In this document: piece by piece, positions 17,726-25,257 of the stretch
Layout: each line of letters starts with the position of its first letter
Position numbering within the stretch: the first letter of the stretch is position 1
Origin: a bacterium
GTDB lineage: Bacteria; Cyanobacteriota; Vampirovibrionia; Gastranaerophilales; Gastranaerophilaceae
Assembly: GCA_017405375.1 (NCBI GenBank)
Contig: JAFRAO010000008.1
Span: 1-64,000 of the forward strand
DNA length: 64,000 nucleotides
Direction: 5' to 3'
Made by a program: the position numbers and the translations under genes
Notes under the pieces: model-generated
Told to the model about the DNA's origin: nothing
The model's database searches: none
Seen by the model: only the letters and a program-made list of their open reading frames with translations

Positions 17726-19069
17726 TTAGTTTTCTTTTATATAAATACTTTCGAATCTATATGCTTCAAATGTTTTTGAAAAATGGGTCGGGGAAAGTCC
17801 GGCTTTCATTTTTAGTGAATTTAAAAAATCTCTCTTATCAGGTAATTGTTCCCATACAACAGGTAAATAAACAGCCTGATATTGTTCGTCTTTAATAATA
17901 ATTCCGTCAATGTTTGGAACCATTTTATTCAGTAAATCTTCTTCATCATTAAAATCTATTTTCTTTGGCTCAGTTAAAATAGAAATTGAAACCTTTATAT
18001 CCTTTAATTCATTTTCAGTTACAGGATTAAATCTGTAATCATTAAATGCTGCATCTTTTGCGTGTTGTAGCAAATCCGCTATTAAAGGTTGATGTGCAAT
18101 AATTGAACCAATACAGCCTCTTAATTGTTCAGATTTTTCTAATGTTACAAAACACGCACCAAATTCGTTAAAAACCTGCGGATAATTTATTTTTACCTTT
18201 TCATTTGTAAAAGACGTTTTTAGCACAAGTTTTGCAATATCTATGACAAAATCTTTATAATACCTTTTTATAAATTCATTTTTATCACCTTCATACAAAA
18301 ACCAACAACCATAGCCGACAACGCTTGATTTGTCATTAGTAGTTAAAGAAGAATTTGTCATATCAATTCTTATCAAAGAATAGTTGTTTTTGTTTGCAAA
18401 TTCAACAAGCCCTGCAATTCCTAAAGCTCCGCATGCCTGTTCAAACGTAAATCCGTTAATATTTCCTGTTTCAATCATTTGCGCAGTCTTATTATCAAGC
18501 TCTTGAGCAGCTTTATCAGATAAAAAATGACTTAAATCGGAAGAGATAATAAATCCGTTTTTGGTGTTTGGATAATATTCGTTTATAATGTCAAATACAA
18601 TTTTAAAATCAGCTTTCCCGATTAATATAGGAATTATGTTCACATTATTGAATAGACTTTGTATTATAGGAATTTCAATTTCTATTGAGTGCTCAGGTGC
18701 TACCGCATTATCATTAAATTTGGCATTATATTTTTCGATTAATTCCTTGCAAATATTCTGATTGACATCTATTTCGCCCAGAGGAGTTTTCCACTTGTCA
18801 AAACTTGATAAAGCAATTCCGTCAAAGCCGACTCTATGGGCAGGCGCAAATATAAAAATGTTTTCGACATTATTATCAATTTGGCTAATGCCTTCAAAAG
18901 CCAATCTTCCTGAATATACCAGCCCTGCATGTGGAACAATTACAGCTCTTGTTTTATATTCATATTTATTTTTGCTTTCATTAGCAAATGATTCTATTTG
19001 CGTTTTAAGTGCCTGTATATCGTTAGTATAAAAACTACCCGCAACAGACGGTTCTTTTATTTTTGCCAT
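17726..19069 (-). CDS. amrB-amrA: AmmeMemoRadiSam fusion protein: MEMO (AmrB) plus AMMECR1 (AmrA)
   Basis: Two conserved domains fused in 447 residues. The MEMO-like half (about 1-265) opens with VAGSFYTNDIQ and has VPHAGLVYSG, FIFAPAHRVGFDG, EHSIEIEIPIIQ and ISSDLSHFLS, with His/Asp residues of a metal site as in MEMO1 and extradiol dioxygenase-like folds. The AMMECR1 half (about 270-447) has ACFVTLEKSEQLRGCIGS, FNDYRFNPVTENEL and VVWEQLPDKRDFLNSLKMKAG. MEMO, AMMECR1 and a radical SAM enzyme form a widely conserved trio of unresolved biochemical function; the third member is divergently encoded next door. The start at 19069 (MAKIKEPS) is chosen because the promoter lies just upstream. Confidence 0.93.
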   Translation of the reverse strand: MAKIKEPSVAGSFYTNDIQALKTQIESFANESKNKYEYKTRAVIVPHAGLVYSGRLAFEGISQIDNNVENIFIFAPAHRVGFDGIALSSFDKWKTPLGEIDVNQNICKELIEKYNAKFNDNAVAPEHSIEIEIPIIQSLFNNVNIIPILIGKADFKIVFDIINEYYPNTKNGFIISSDLSHFLSDKAAQELDNKTAQMIETGNINGFTFEQACGALGIAGLVEFANKNNYSLIRIDMTNSSLTTNDKSSVVGYGCWFLYEGDKNEFIKRYYKDFVIDIAKLVLKTSFTNEKVKINYPQVFNEFGACFVTLEKSEQLRGCIGSIIAHQPLIADLLQHAKDAAFNDYRFNPVTENELKDIKVSISILTEPKKIDFNDEEDLLNKMVPNIDGIIIKDEQYQAVYLPVVWEQLPDKRDFLNSLKMKAGLSPTHFSKTFEAYRFESIYIKEN

Positions 19070-19072
19070 AGT

Positions 19073-19086
19073 AGTATTATAATACT
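19073..19086. promoter_or_regulatory. Symmetric bidirectional -10 promoter
   Basis: AGTATTATAATACT is a perfect 14-bp palindrome holding TATAAT on both strands: 19078-19083 on plus, 19081-19076 on minus. The plus start codon (19091) is 7 nt past its hexamer and the minus start codon (19069) is 6 nt past its own. Both divergent genes should therefore be leaderless. A minus-strand -35-like TTGATA lies at 19102-19097 with a 15-bp spacer; none is clear on plus. Confidence 0.65.
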
Positions 19087-19090
19087 TTTT

Positions 19091-20089
19091 ATGAAATATC
19101 AAAATATTTTACAAAATGGTAAAGTTCAATGTACAATTTGTCCGAGAAATTGTATTCTTTCTGAAGAGCAAGAGGGTTTTTGCCATGTAAGGAAAAATGT
19201 TAATCAGAACATTAAATTGTTGACATACGGTTACAATACAGGTTTGGCAATAGACCCTATTGAAAAAAAGCCGTTATACCATTTTTATCCGAATTCGTCT
19301 GTTTTATCTTTTGGCACATTAGGCTGTAATATGGGTTGTTTATTTTGCCAAAATTGGAATATTTCAAAAAGTAAAGTTAATCCGCAAGATTTGAACAAGA
19401 CATCTCCGCAAGAAATCGTTGATATTGCTTTAAATAATAATTGTAAAAGTGTTGCATTTACTTACAATGACCCGATTATATTTTTTGAATATGCTATAGA
19501 TACAGCGATTTTGTGTAAAGAAAATAATATAAAAACTGTTGCGGTAACGTCAGGTTTTATTAATGAGAATCCGGCTAAGGAATTTTTTAATTACATAGAT
19601 TCAGCTAATATTGATTTAAAAGGTTTTAGTCAAAGATTTTACGGTAAAAATTGTTTGGCTAAACTTCAACCGGTGCTTGATACAATTAAATATGCGGTTA
19701 ATGAAACGAATTGTCATATAGAATTAACAACAATGCTTATTGAGGGTGAAAATGATTCTGATGATGAAATCCATGCAGAATGTAATTGGATATTAGAAAA
19801 TTTGGGTGATTGTGTTCCTATACATTTTAGTGCATTTTTTCCGCATTTTAAGTTTAAAGACAAAAAATCAACAAGTTTTGAAACTCTTATAAGAGCTTAT
19901 AATATTGCAAAATCATCAGGAATAAAATATGTTTATACCGGAAATTTGTCAAATATTCAAACATCAACAACATATTGTAAAAATTGCGGGAATCCGATAA
20001 TTGTTCGTAACGGTTATCAGATATTGGAATACAATATGGAACATGGTGAATGTAAATATTGTTCTGCAATATGTGATGGCGAATTTTAA
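19091..20089 (+). CDS. amrS: AmmeMemoRadiSam system radical SAM enzyme
   Basis: Radical SAM protein of 332 residues. The [4Fe-4S] motif CxxxCxxC is in LGCNMGCLFCQNW (about residue 80). An N-terminal Cys cluster (CTICPRNC...GFCHVRKN) and a C-terminal one (YCKNCGNPIIVRNGY, CKYCSAICDGEF) probably bind further metal. SAM-binding features include AFTYNDPIIFFEY and VTSGFINENPA. It belongs to the AmrS group (related to pyruvate formate-lyase activases by fold). The divergent gene encodes the MEMO and AMMECR1 partners. The start is ATG 19091, directly at the predicted transcription start; no ribosome site is present. Confidence 0.94.
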   Translation: MKYQNILQNGKVQCTICPRNCILSEEQEGFCHVRKNVNQNIKLLTYGYNTGLAIDPIEKKPLYHFYPNSSVLSFGTLGCNMGCLFCQNWNISKSKVNPQDLNKTSPQEIVDIALNNNCKSVAFTYNDPIIFFEYAIDTAILCKENNIKTVAVTSGFINENPAKEFFNYIDSANIDLKGFSQRFYGKNCLAKLQPVLDTIKYAVNETNCHIELTTMLIEGENDSDDEIHAECNWILENLGDCVPIHFSAFFPHFKFKDKKSTSFETLIRAYNIAKSSGIKYVYTGNLSNIQTSTTYCKNCGNPIIVRNGYQILEYNMEHGECKYCSAICDGEF

Positions 20090-20110
20090 ATAATATCAAA
20101 ATGGTTATTA

Positions 20111-20142
20111 AAAGACTCAATACAAGTCTGTATTGAGTCTTT
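20111..20142. terminator. Bidirectional terminator
   Basis: Perfect 14-bp stem AAAGACTCAATACA / TGTATTGAGTCTTT with loop AGTC, between the convergent radical SAM gene and the carbonic anhydrase gene. Confidence 0.88.
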
Positions 20143-20166
20143 GTGTTTTGAAAAATTTATTAATAA

Positions 20167-20817
20167 TTAATCCAGAAAAGTAACTTTTCCTGTATCAATA
20201 CTGTAATATGCTTTTATAACTTTTACATTGTGTTCTTCCATATATTTTGCAAGTTTTGCATCTTTTTGCCTGATTAAATCAATATCGTGATTTAGATTTT
20301 CAACGGTTACATTATCTGCAGTTAATTTATGTTCTTTTTCACATTTTTTTACAGAATGTTTAATTGGTGATTTTATTGAAGATTCAATGTACTGAGTTTC
20401 TTTATTGCTAGCCATGGAAGCTGCAACTGCACCACAATTTTGGTGTCCCATAATTACAACTAATTTTGTTCCTAGGTGATATACTGCATATTCCATAGAT
20501 GCCAAAACGGCATCATCTATTACGTTACCCGCATTTCTAATAACAAATATATCCCCTAATCCTTGGTCAAAGATTATTTCAGCAGGAACTCTTGAATCTG
20601 AACAAGAAAGAACTGTTGCAAAAGGGTGTTGTCCGGTTTTCATTTCTAATCTTCTGTCCGTAGTCAAATGCGGATGTTTTAATTTTTGTTCAACATAATT
20701 TTCGTTACCTGCTTTTAATTTTTCAAGTGCTTGTTCCGCTGATAAGTTATCAACATTAGATGCATTTACTTGATTAATCAAAAATACTAAACAAACCAAA
20801 AGTAATAATCTTTTCAT
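20167..20817 (-). CDS. Beta-class carbonic anhydrase with signal peptide
   Basis: Interconverts CO2 and bicarbonate. It has 216 residues with an N-terminal signal peptide (MKRLLLLVCLVFLINQVNA, likely cut after Ala19), so the enzyme is periplasmic. The zinc ligands are in CSDSRVPAE (Cys, with the Asp-Arg dyad) and GHQNCGAV (His and Cys), and FVIRNAGN is the conserved active-site strand. An exported beta enzyme probably supplies or traps bicarbonate at the envelope. It is not physically linked to the bicarbonate-using acetyl-CoA carboxylase genes, so a link to them is only a guess. The ribosome site AAAGGAG is optimal. Confidence 0.94.
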   Translation of the reverse strand: MKRLLLLVCLVFLINQVNASNVDNLSAEQALEKLKAGNENYVEQKLKHPHLTTDRRLEMKTGQHPFATVLSCSDSRVPAEIIFDQGLGDIFVIRNAGNVIDDAVLASMEYAVYHLGTKLVVIMGHQNCGAVAASMASNKETQYIESSIKSPIKHSVKKCEKEHKLTADNVTVENLNHDIDLIRQKDAKLAKYMEEHNVKVIKAYYSIDTGKVTFLD

Positions 20818-20937
20818 CTTTTCTCCTTTTTAATCCTAAATATTTAAACATAAATTACAATATAATTATAAGTTAAACTAATAAAATTTGAAAGTCTATG
20901 TAAATCTTTATATAAATCTATTCAATATAATTTTCTG

Positions 20938-21002
20938 TTTTTTTGCAAATGAACGGGCTGACAGCATACTTAACAGAAATAAGATTAAGTTTTGCAAAAA
21001 AA
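20938..21002. other. Long nested inverted repeat upstream of rpiB
   Basis: Outer arms TTTTTTTGCAAA (20938-20949) and TTTGCAAAAAAA (20991-21002) are exact complements. Inside, ACTTAA (20968-20973) pairs with TTAAGT (20985-20990), immediately next to the right outer arm. The segment between the arms (ACGGGCTGACAGCAT) is richer in G/C than its surroundings. It lies 20 nt ahead of the TATAAT box (21024-21029) of rpiB. It may be an operator, a terminator for an unseen transcript or a small structured RNA. Confidence 0.5.
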
Positions 21003-21053
21003 TATTAAGATGAAAATTTAGTGTATAATAGAAATTGGAAAGGAGATTTGTTA

Positions 21054-21488
21054 ATGGAAAAAATAGCAATAGGTTCTGACCATGGCGGACTAAACCTTAA
21101 AAAATCCATAAAATCATACTTAGAATCAAAAGGTTACGAAGTTCAGGATTTTGGAACACATACATCAGAATCATGTGATTATCCCGTATATGCAAAAGCA
21201 GTTGCAAAAAGTGTAGCAAAAGGTGATAATGACAAGGGAATATTGGTATGCGGTTCAGGTATAGGTGTTTCTATCGCGGCAAACAAAGTTAAAGGAATCA
21301 GAGCTGCATTGTGTCATGAAAGTTGCTCCGCAAAACTTTCCAGAATGCACAACAATGCCAATGTACTTTGTCTTGGGGAAAGAATTACCGGTGAAGTTTT
21401 GGCGTATGATATTGTTGATGCATGGCTTAATACAAAATTCGAAAGCGGAAGACATCAAAAAAGAATTGACATGTTAGATGAGGTTTAG
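21054..21488 (+). CDS. rpiB: Ribose-5-phosphate isomerase B
   Basis: Interconverts ribulose-5-phosphate and ribose-5-phosphate in the pentose phosphate pathway. The 144 residues match the RpiB/LacAB family: IAIGSDHGGLNLKKSIKSYL at the N-terminus, DFGTHTSESCDYPVYAK, GILVCGSGIGVSIAANKVKGIRA (active-site Cys and anion hole), and ARMHNNANVLCLGERI-like SRMHNNANVLCLGER. The start ATG 21054 is preceded by AAAGGAG at a good distance. rsfS starts 2 nt after the stop, so the two are cotranscribed. Confidence 0.96.
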   Translation: MEKIAIGSDHGGLNLKKSIKSYLESKGYEVQDFGTHTSESCDYPVYAKAVAKSVAKGDNDKGILVCGSGIGVSIAANKVKGIRAALCHESCSAKLSRMHNNANVLCLGERITGEVLAYDIVDAWLNTKFESGRHQKRIDMLDEV

Positions 21489-21490
21489 TA

Positions 21491-21889
21491 GTGGAAAATT
21501 TAAGTTCAGATAAGTTTGCTTGTGTTGTTGCCAGAATTTTAGATGATAAATTGGCAAAAAATATTGCTGTGCTAAATATTAGTCAGGTTTCATCTTTGGC
21601 TGATTATTTTGTTATTTGTTCTGCAGAATCATCAACTCAAGTAAAGGCGTTAACAGGTAATCTAAAAGAAAAAATAAAAAAATTATTCCAAAGATTGCCA
21701 AACGGTGAAGAAAATGATTTAAAAAACAGATGGAATTTACTGGATTATGGCGATGTGATAATCCATGTTTTGCAAAAAGACGAACGAGAAACATATGCAA
21801 TTGAAAAGTTCTGGAGTCATGCTTTTAGTGTTGATGAAAAAACTTGGTTAGAACAATCTGAAGAGTATTCTGAATACAATGTAAGTTAA
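21491..21889 (+). CDS. rsfS: Ribosomal silencing factor RsfS
   Basis: Binds ribosomal protein L14 and blocks 30S-50S joining under starvation. The 132 residues cover the RsfS/Iojap domain: ARILDDKLAKNIAVLNISQVSS, LADYFVICSAESSTQVKAL, NRWNLLDYGDVIIHVLQKDERETYAIEKFW. The start is GTG, coupled to the rpiB stop two bases away. The C-terminus has a short extension after the conserved tryptophan. In cyanobacteria and many other bacteria this gene often neighbours NAD or nucleotide metabolism genes; here the partner is rpiB. Confidence 0.95.
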   Translation: MENLSSDKFACVVARILDDKLAKNIAVLNISQVSSLADYFVICSAESSTQVKALTGNLKEKIKKLFQRLPNGEENDLKNRWNLLDYGDVIIHVLQKDERETYAIEKFWSHAFSVDEKTWLEQSEEYSEYNVS

Positions 21890-21963
21890 ATTTTTTTAAA
21901 TTACTTTACTTAAAATTTATTATGGTGTAATATATAATTAGCAGAAAAAAGAGTGGTAAATAT

Positions 21964-23073
21964 ATGACTAATGAATTATATAACAATGAAGTTTTAACAG
22001 AAGAACAACAAAAGCAACTTCAACAAGATTTAAACAATACAATTTTGGCAATGGCGCAAGACCCGTCAAACGCTGAAAATTATCATACTTTAGCTAAATT
22101 GTATGCAATGAATAACAACTTTGAAAAAGTTATTTCTGTATATGAAAGTTTGTTGAATGTACACCCAAATGACCCGCAAGCGTTATTAAATATGGGTAGT
22201 ATTTATTTCTTTGAAAGTGAATACAAAAAAGCATTGAATTATTACATGGAAGCTATGAAGTATGATCCTGAAAATTACCTTGTATTTTTCAATTTAGGTA
22301 ATACGTATGCTGAAATGAAAAATTTTGGTAAAGCACTTCATTATTACAATTATGCATTGGATTTATATTCATTAAATCCTGAAATATATAACGCTATTGC
22401 GCTATTGTATCACGACTATGAAGATTATGTTGAATCTAAAGCATACTATGAAAAGGCGTTATCTTTGGATCCTGATAATTTAACAGCTCATGTTGATTTG
22501 GGTAACATCTACTTTAAGTTATTTGATTATCAGAATGCTTTAAAACATTATTTAAAAGTATTTGAATTAAATCCGCAAAATAAAACTGTTGCTGTTTGTA
22601 TAGCAAATACGTATTCGATGATAAAAGACGAAGAAAACTCTGACAAATTCTTTGAAATTTCATTGGCAATACCCGGGGACAATTACAAAACTTATATTTG
22701 TTATGCAATTTCAAAATCAGATTTTAAAAAGAATAAAGAAGCATATGAATTATATCAAAGAGCAATTTTAGAAGACCCTAAGAAAATCAATGCATACATA
22801 TTACTTGGAAATATGCACTTGAATAACAAAGAATATGATAAAGCTCTTGAATTCTATAATAAAGCATTGAAATTGTATCCGAATGATGCAAGCATTAATG
22901 TGTTGATAGCCAATACTTACTTTATGTCTAACAAAGTAAAAGAGGCGTTAGAATCATATAGATATGCTGTTAATTTAGTGCCTGAAAATGATGAATATAA
23001 ATTGGTATACATTCAATTAATTGAAGATTATATAGAAATTTTAAGAAAGGTTGAAGAATTCGAAAATGTATAG
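21964..23073 (+). CDS. Tetratricopeptide repeat (TPR) protein
   Basis: 369 residues almost wholly made of about nine TPR units, for example ALLNMGSIYFFESEYKKALN, YLVFFNLGNTYAEMKNFGKA, LTAHVDLGNIYFKLFDYQNA and NAYILLGNMHLNNKEYDKA. No signal peptide or membrane helix is present, so it is probably a cytosolic scaffold. It overlaps the next gene, a Tic20-like membrane protein, by 8 nt. The order TPR then Tic20-like suggests a peripheral and integral membrane pair, by inference only. Confidence 0.88.
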   Translation: MTNELYNNEVLTEEQQKQLQQDLNNTILAMAQDPSNAENYHTLAKLYAMNNNFEKVISVYESLLNVHPNDPQALLNMGSIYFFESEYKKALNYYMEAMKYDPENYLVFFNLGNTYAEMKNFGKALHYYNYALDLYSLNPEIYNAIALLYHDYEDYVESKAYYEKALSLDPDNLTAHVDLGNIYFKLFDYQNALKHYLKVFELNPQNKTVAVCIANTYSMIKDEENSDKFFEISLAIPGDNYKTYICYAISKSDFKKNKEAYELYQRAILEDPKKINAYILLGNMHLNNKEYDKALEFYNKALKLYPNDASINVLIANTYFMSNKVKEALESYRYAVNLVPENDEYKLVYIQLIEDYIEILRKVEEFENV

Positions 23074-23491
23074 TCATAACGGCTACAGATATGATAATCC
23101 GTATTTGATTGAAAGAATTGTTTCTGCTTTAAGTTATTTGACTGCCGGTTTTGTAGGTTTTATATGGCTTTTGCTCGGAATATTTACTAAATCGAGTCTA
23201 AGACCGTTTATGAAATATCATATTTTTCAATCAATATTTCTTTCTATTACCTATTTTTTAGCTGTGCAAATTCTAGGAATGTTAGGTTCTATTATTAATT
23301 TTATTCCGTTTGTACGTAATATATTTTCAATGTTTTTATATCCGTTAATTATTCCAATTCTGTTTGGATTTTCAATTATTCAAATACTTATATATACGGT
23401 TCTTTTTTACCTTGTAATTACTTCATTAATGGGTAAATACAGTTATTTACCATGGATTTCCGATATAATAAAAATGAATGTGAGAAATTAG
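23066..23491 (+). CDS. Tic20-like integral membrane protein
   Basis: 141 residues with four hydrophobic helices (about residues 12-32, 45-65, 75-95, 102-125). IERIVSALSYLTAGFVGFIW and FMKYHIFQSIFLSI match the pattern of the Tic20/YmfI-like family known from cyanobacteria and plastids, where Tic20 is part of a protein import channel. The bacterial function is unknown. ATG 23066 is preferred to TTG 23051. It starts inside the preceding TPR gene and ends 1 nt before metY, so all three are probably cotranscribed. Confidence 0.72.
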   Translation: MYSHNGYRYDNPYLIERIVSALSYLTAGFVGFIWLLLGIFTKSSLRPFMKYHIFQSIFLSITYFLAVQILGMLGSIINFIPFVRNIFSMFLYPLIIPILFGFSIIQILIYTVLFYLVITSLMGKYSYLPWISDIIKMNVRN

Positions 23492-23492
23492 T

Positions 23493-24764
23493 ATGAATTT
23501 TGATACAATTTGTGTGCAGGGAGCCCATAATCTTTTTGAAAATAAAAATACTCCGACTGTACCTGTATATTTGACAACAGCCTTTGGTTTTGAAAATGTT
23601 CAAAAATCAGCGGATTTGTTTGACCTAAAAACAGAGGGTGATATTTATACAAGACTTTCAAATCCTACAACTGCAACCTTGGAAGCACGTTTGGCTGCAA
23701 TAGAAGGTGGCGTAGGAGCGTTAGCTGTATCATCAGGTCAATCGGCATCATTAATTGCAGTATTAAATATAGCTAAATCAGGTGATGAAATTGTTGCATC
23801 AGCAAATATGTATGGCGGAACTGTTAATTTGTTGAATGTTACATTACGTAAAATGGGGATTAAGACAAATTTTGTAGTATCAGATGATATTTCTGATTAT
23901 GAAACCAAAATAAATGATAAAACTCGTTGTATTTTTGTTGAAATGTTAAACAATCCGTCATTAAAAATTGCCGATATTGAAAATATTGCAAAAGTTGCAC
24001 ATAAACATAAAATTCCATTGATTGTTGATAATACAATACCTTCTCCTTATTTATGTCAACCTATAAAATGGGGAGCAGATATAGTTATTCATTCATTAAC
24101 AAAGTATATATGCGGGCATGGAACATCAATGGGTGGAGTTATTATAGATAGTGGTAAGTTTGATTGGGCTGAATCAGGCAAGTTCCCTGAATTGACTGAG
24201 CCTGATGAAAGTTATCATGGAGTAAAATATGTTGAAAGTTTTGGCAAATCTGCATATATAGTAAAAGCACGTGCTCAGTTAATAAGAGATATAGGTTCTT
24301 GCATTAGTCCTATGAATTCATTTTTGATAATTCAAGGATTAGAAACATTATCGTTGCGTATGGAACGATTATCTAAAACAGCGTTAAAAGTTGCAGAGTT
24401 TTTATGTAATCATCCTAACGTTGAGTGGGTGAATTATCCTATGCTGGATGGTAATAAGTATAATAAATTAGCAAAAAAATACATGCCAAAAGGAGCATCT
24501 TCAATAGTAAGTTTTGGAATAAAGAATGGCAAAAATGCCGGTGTTCGTTTTATTGAAGAATTAAAATTACTTATACATGCTACAAATATTGGCGATTCAC
24601 GTACAATAATTACGTATCCGGCTATAACTACCCATCGACAACTTACAGAAGAACAAATGAATGATTGTGGAATCGGAATGAATTTTATGCGTCTTTCTGT
24701 CGGTTTAGAAGATGTTGAAGATATTATTGAAGATTTGGATAATGCATTAAAAAAATCTAATTGA
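23493..24764 (+). CDS. metY: O-acetylhomoserine sulfhydrylase-type PLP enzyme
   Basis: Cys/Met metabolism PLP-dependent enzyme of 423 residues, the length of O-acetylhomoserine (thiol) lyases. It would join sulfide or methanethiol to O-acetylhomoserine. Family signs are YTRLSNPTTATLEARLAALE-like, ALAVSSGQSA, VDNTIPSPYLCQPIKWGADI, SLTKYICGHGTSMGG (PLP Lys) and RLSVGLEDVEDIIEDL. A cystathionine-type activity cannot be excluded. With metF (35409) it covers part of methionine synthesis. No SAM riboswitch is seen; the gene lies 1 nt after a membrane protein gene. An IS30 remnant begins directly after its stop. Confidence 0.9.
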   Translation: MNFDTICVQGAHNLFENKNTPTVPVYLTTAFGFENVQKSADLFDLKTEGDIYTRLSNPTTATLEARLAAIEGGVGALAVSSGQSASLIAVLNIAKSGDEIVASANMYGGTVNLLNVTLRKMGIKTNFVVSDDISDYETKINDKTRCIFVEMLNNPSLKIADIENIAKVAHKHKIPLIVDNTIPSPYLCQPIKWGADIVIHSLTKYICGHGTSMGGVIIDSGKFDWAESGKFPELTEPDESYHGVKYVESFGKSAYIVKARAQLIRDIGSCISPMNSFLIIQGLETLSLRMERLSKTALKVAEFLCNHPNVEWVNYPMLDGNKYNKLAKKYMPKGASSIVSFGIKNGKNAGVRFIEELKLLIHATNIGDSRTIITYPAITTHRQLTEEQMNDCGIGMNFMRLSVGLEDVEDIIEDLDNALKKSN

Positions 24765-24780
24765 TTTTTTGTTAGGTTAT

Positions 24781-24900
24781 ATTGAGTGAATTCAAGAAGA
24801 AATTGTGTGCGTTGACGGTTAGTTAAATAATCGCCCAATGAAAGTTTTAGAATTTAAAACACCATACGAAAAATATCCCAAATTAACACAATTTTCTTAA
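24781..24900 (+). pseudogene. IS30-family transposase remnant (C-terminal end only)
   Basis: In the frame ending at TAA 24898-24900 the sequence reads LNNRPMKVLEFKTPYEKYP (from 24823). This matches the C-terminal signature of IS30 transposases (LNNRPRK.L.[FW]KTP.E). Upstream in the same frame come weak remains of the preceding helix (QEEIV) with stops at 24787 and 24820. Nothing of the catalytic DDE domain is left. GTTACGTTTAATACAATAATTCACC just after the stop (24903 onward) could be a remnant of the right terminal repeat, which is not proven. The remnant begins within about 20 nt of the metY stop. Confidence 0.72.
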
Positions 24901-25193
24901 GTGTTACGTTTAATACAATAATTCACCCTAATGAATAGCATTAAGTTATGTAAAAATTTATCCCGTAAAGTAGCAAATATTATTTTTACGATATATATAA
25001 TATCGTCGCGACAACTCTAATGGTAATAATACGATATTAGCATTCCTGTTTGATACATACAATGGAACAACTGAAACACCCTATCCTTAGCTGTAAAGCA
25101 GTTTAACTCATTGTCTGCAAGATTAATCCAATAATTAATCTCAGCTACAGGATTCTTGACACTTTGATTGTTCATAATATCCCTTAAACGTAA
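24901..25193. other. Non-coding accessory stretch with a short palindrome
   Basis: About 290 bases between the IS30 remnant and the terminator of the next pilin gene. The one clear structure is ACGATAT-ATATA-ATATCGT at 24988-25006, a 7-bp perfect stem, followed by CGCGAC; TACGATAT recurs near 25030. A 61-codon frame on the minus strand (25017-25202) exists but begins inside the terminator, lacks a ribosome site and has no recognisable features, so I do not call it a gene. Confidence 0.4.
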
Positions 25194-25227
25194 AAGAACC
25201 ACTGCCTAAATTGTAGGTGTGGTTCTT
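25194..25227 (-). terminator. Intrinsic terminator of the second pilin-like gene
   Basis: Arms AAGAACCAC (25194-25202) and GTGGTTCTT (25219-25227) with an inner CCTA/TAGG pairing. Read on the minus strand it is followed by TTTT and lies 30 nt past the pilin stop. Confidence 0.8.
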
Positions 25228-25257
25228 GATATAATTTATTTGATTGTTGTTTGTTTG

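Noticed and set aside
23474-23492. SAM riboswitch or T-box upstream of metY
   Set aside because: Only 1 nt separates metY from the previous gene; there is no room for a leader.
25017-25202. 61-codon minus-strand frame downstream of the second pilin-like gene
   Set aside because: Starts inside a terminator, has no ribosome site and no recognisable motif; not supported as a gene.
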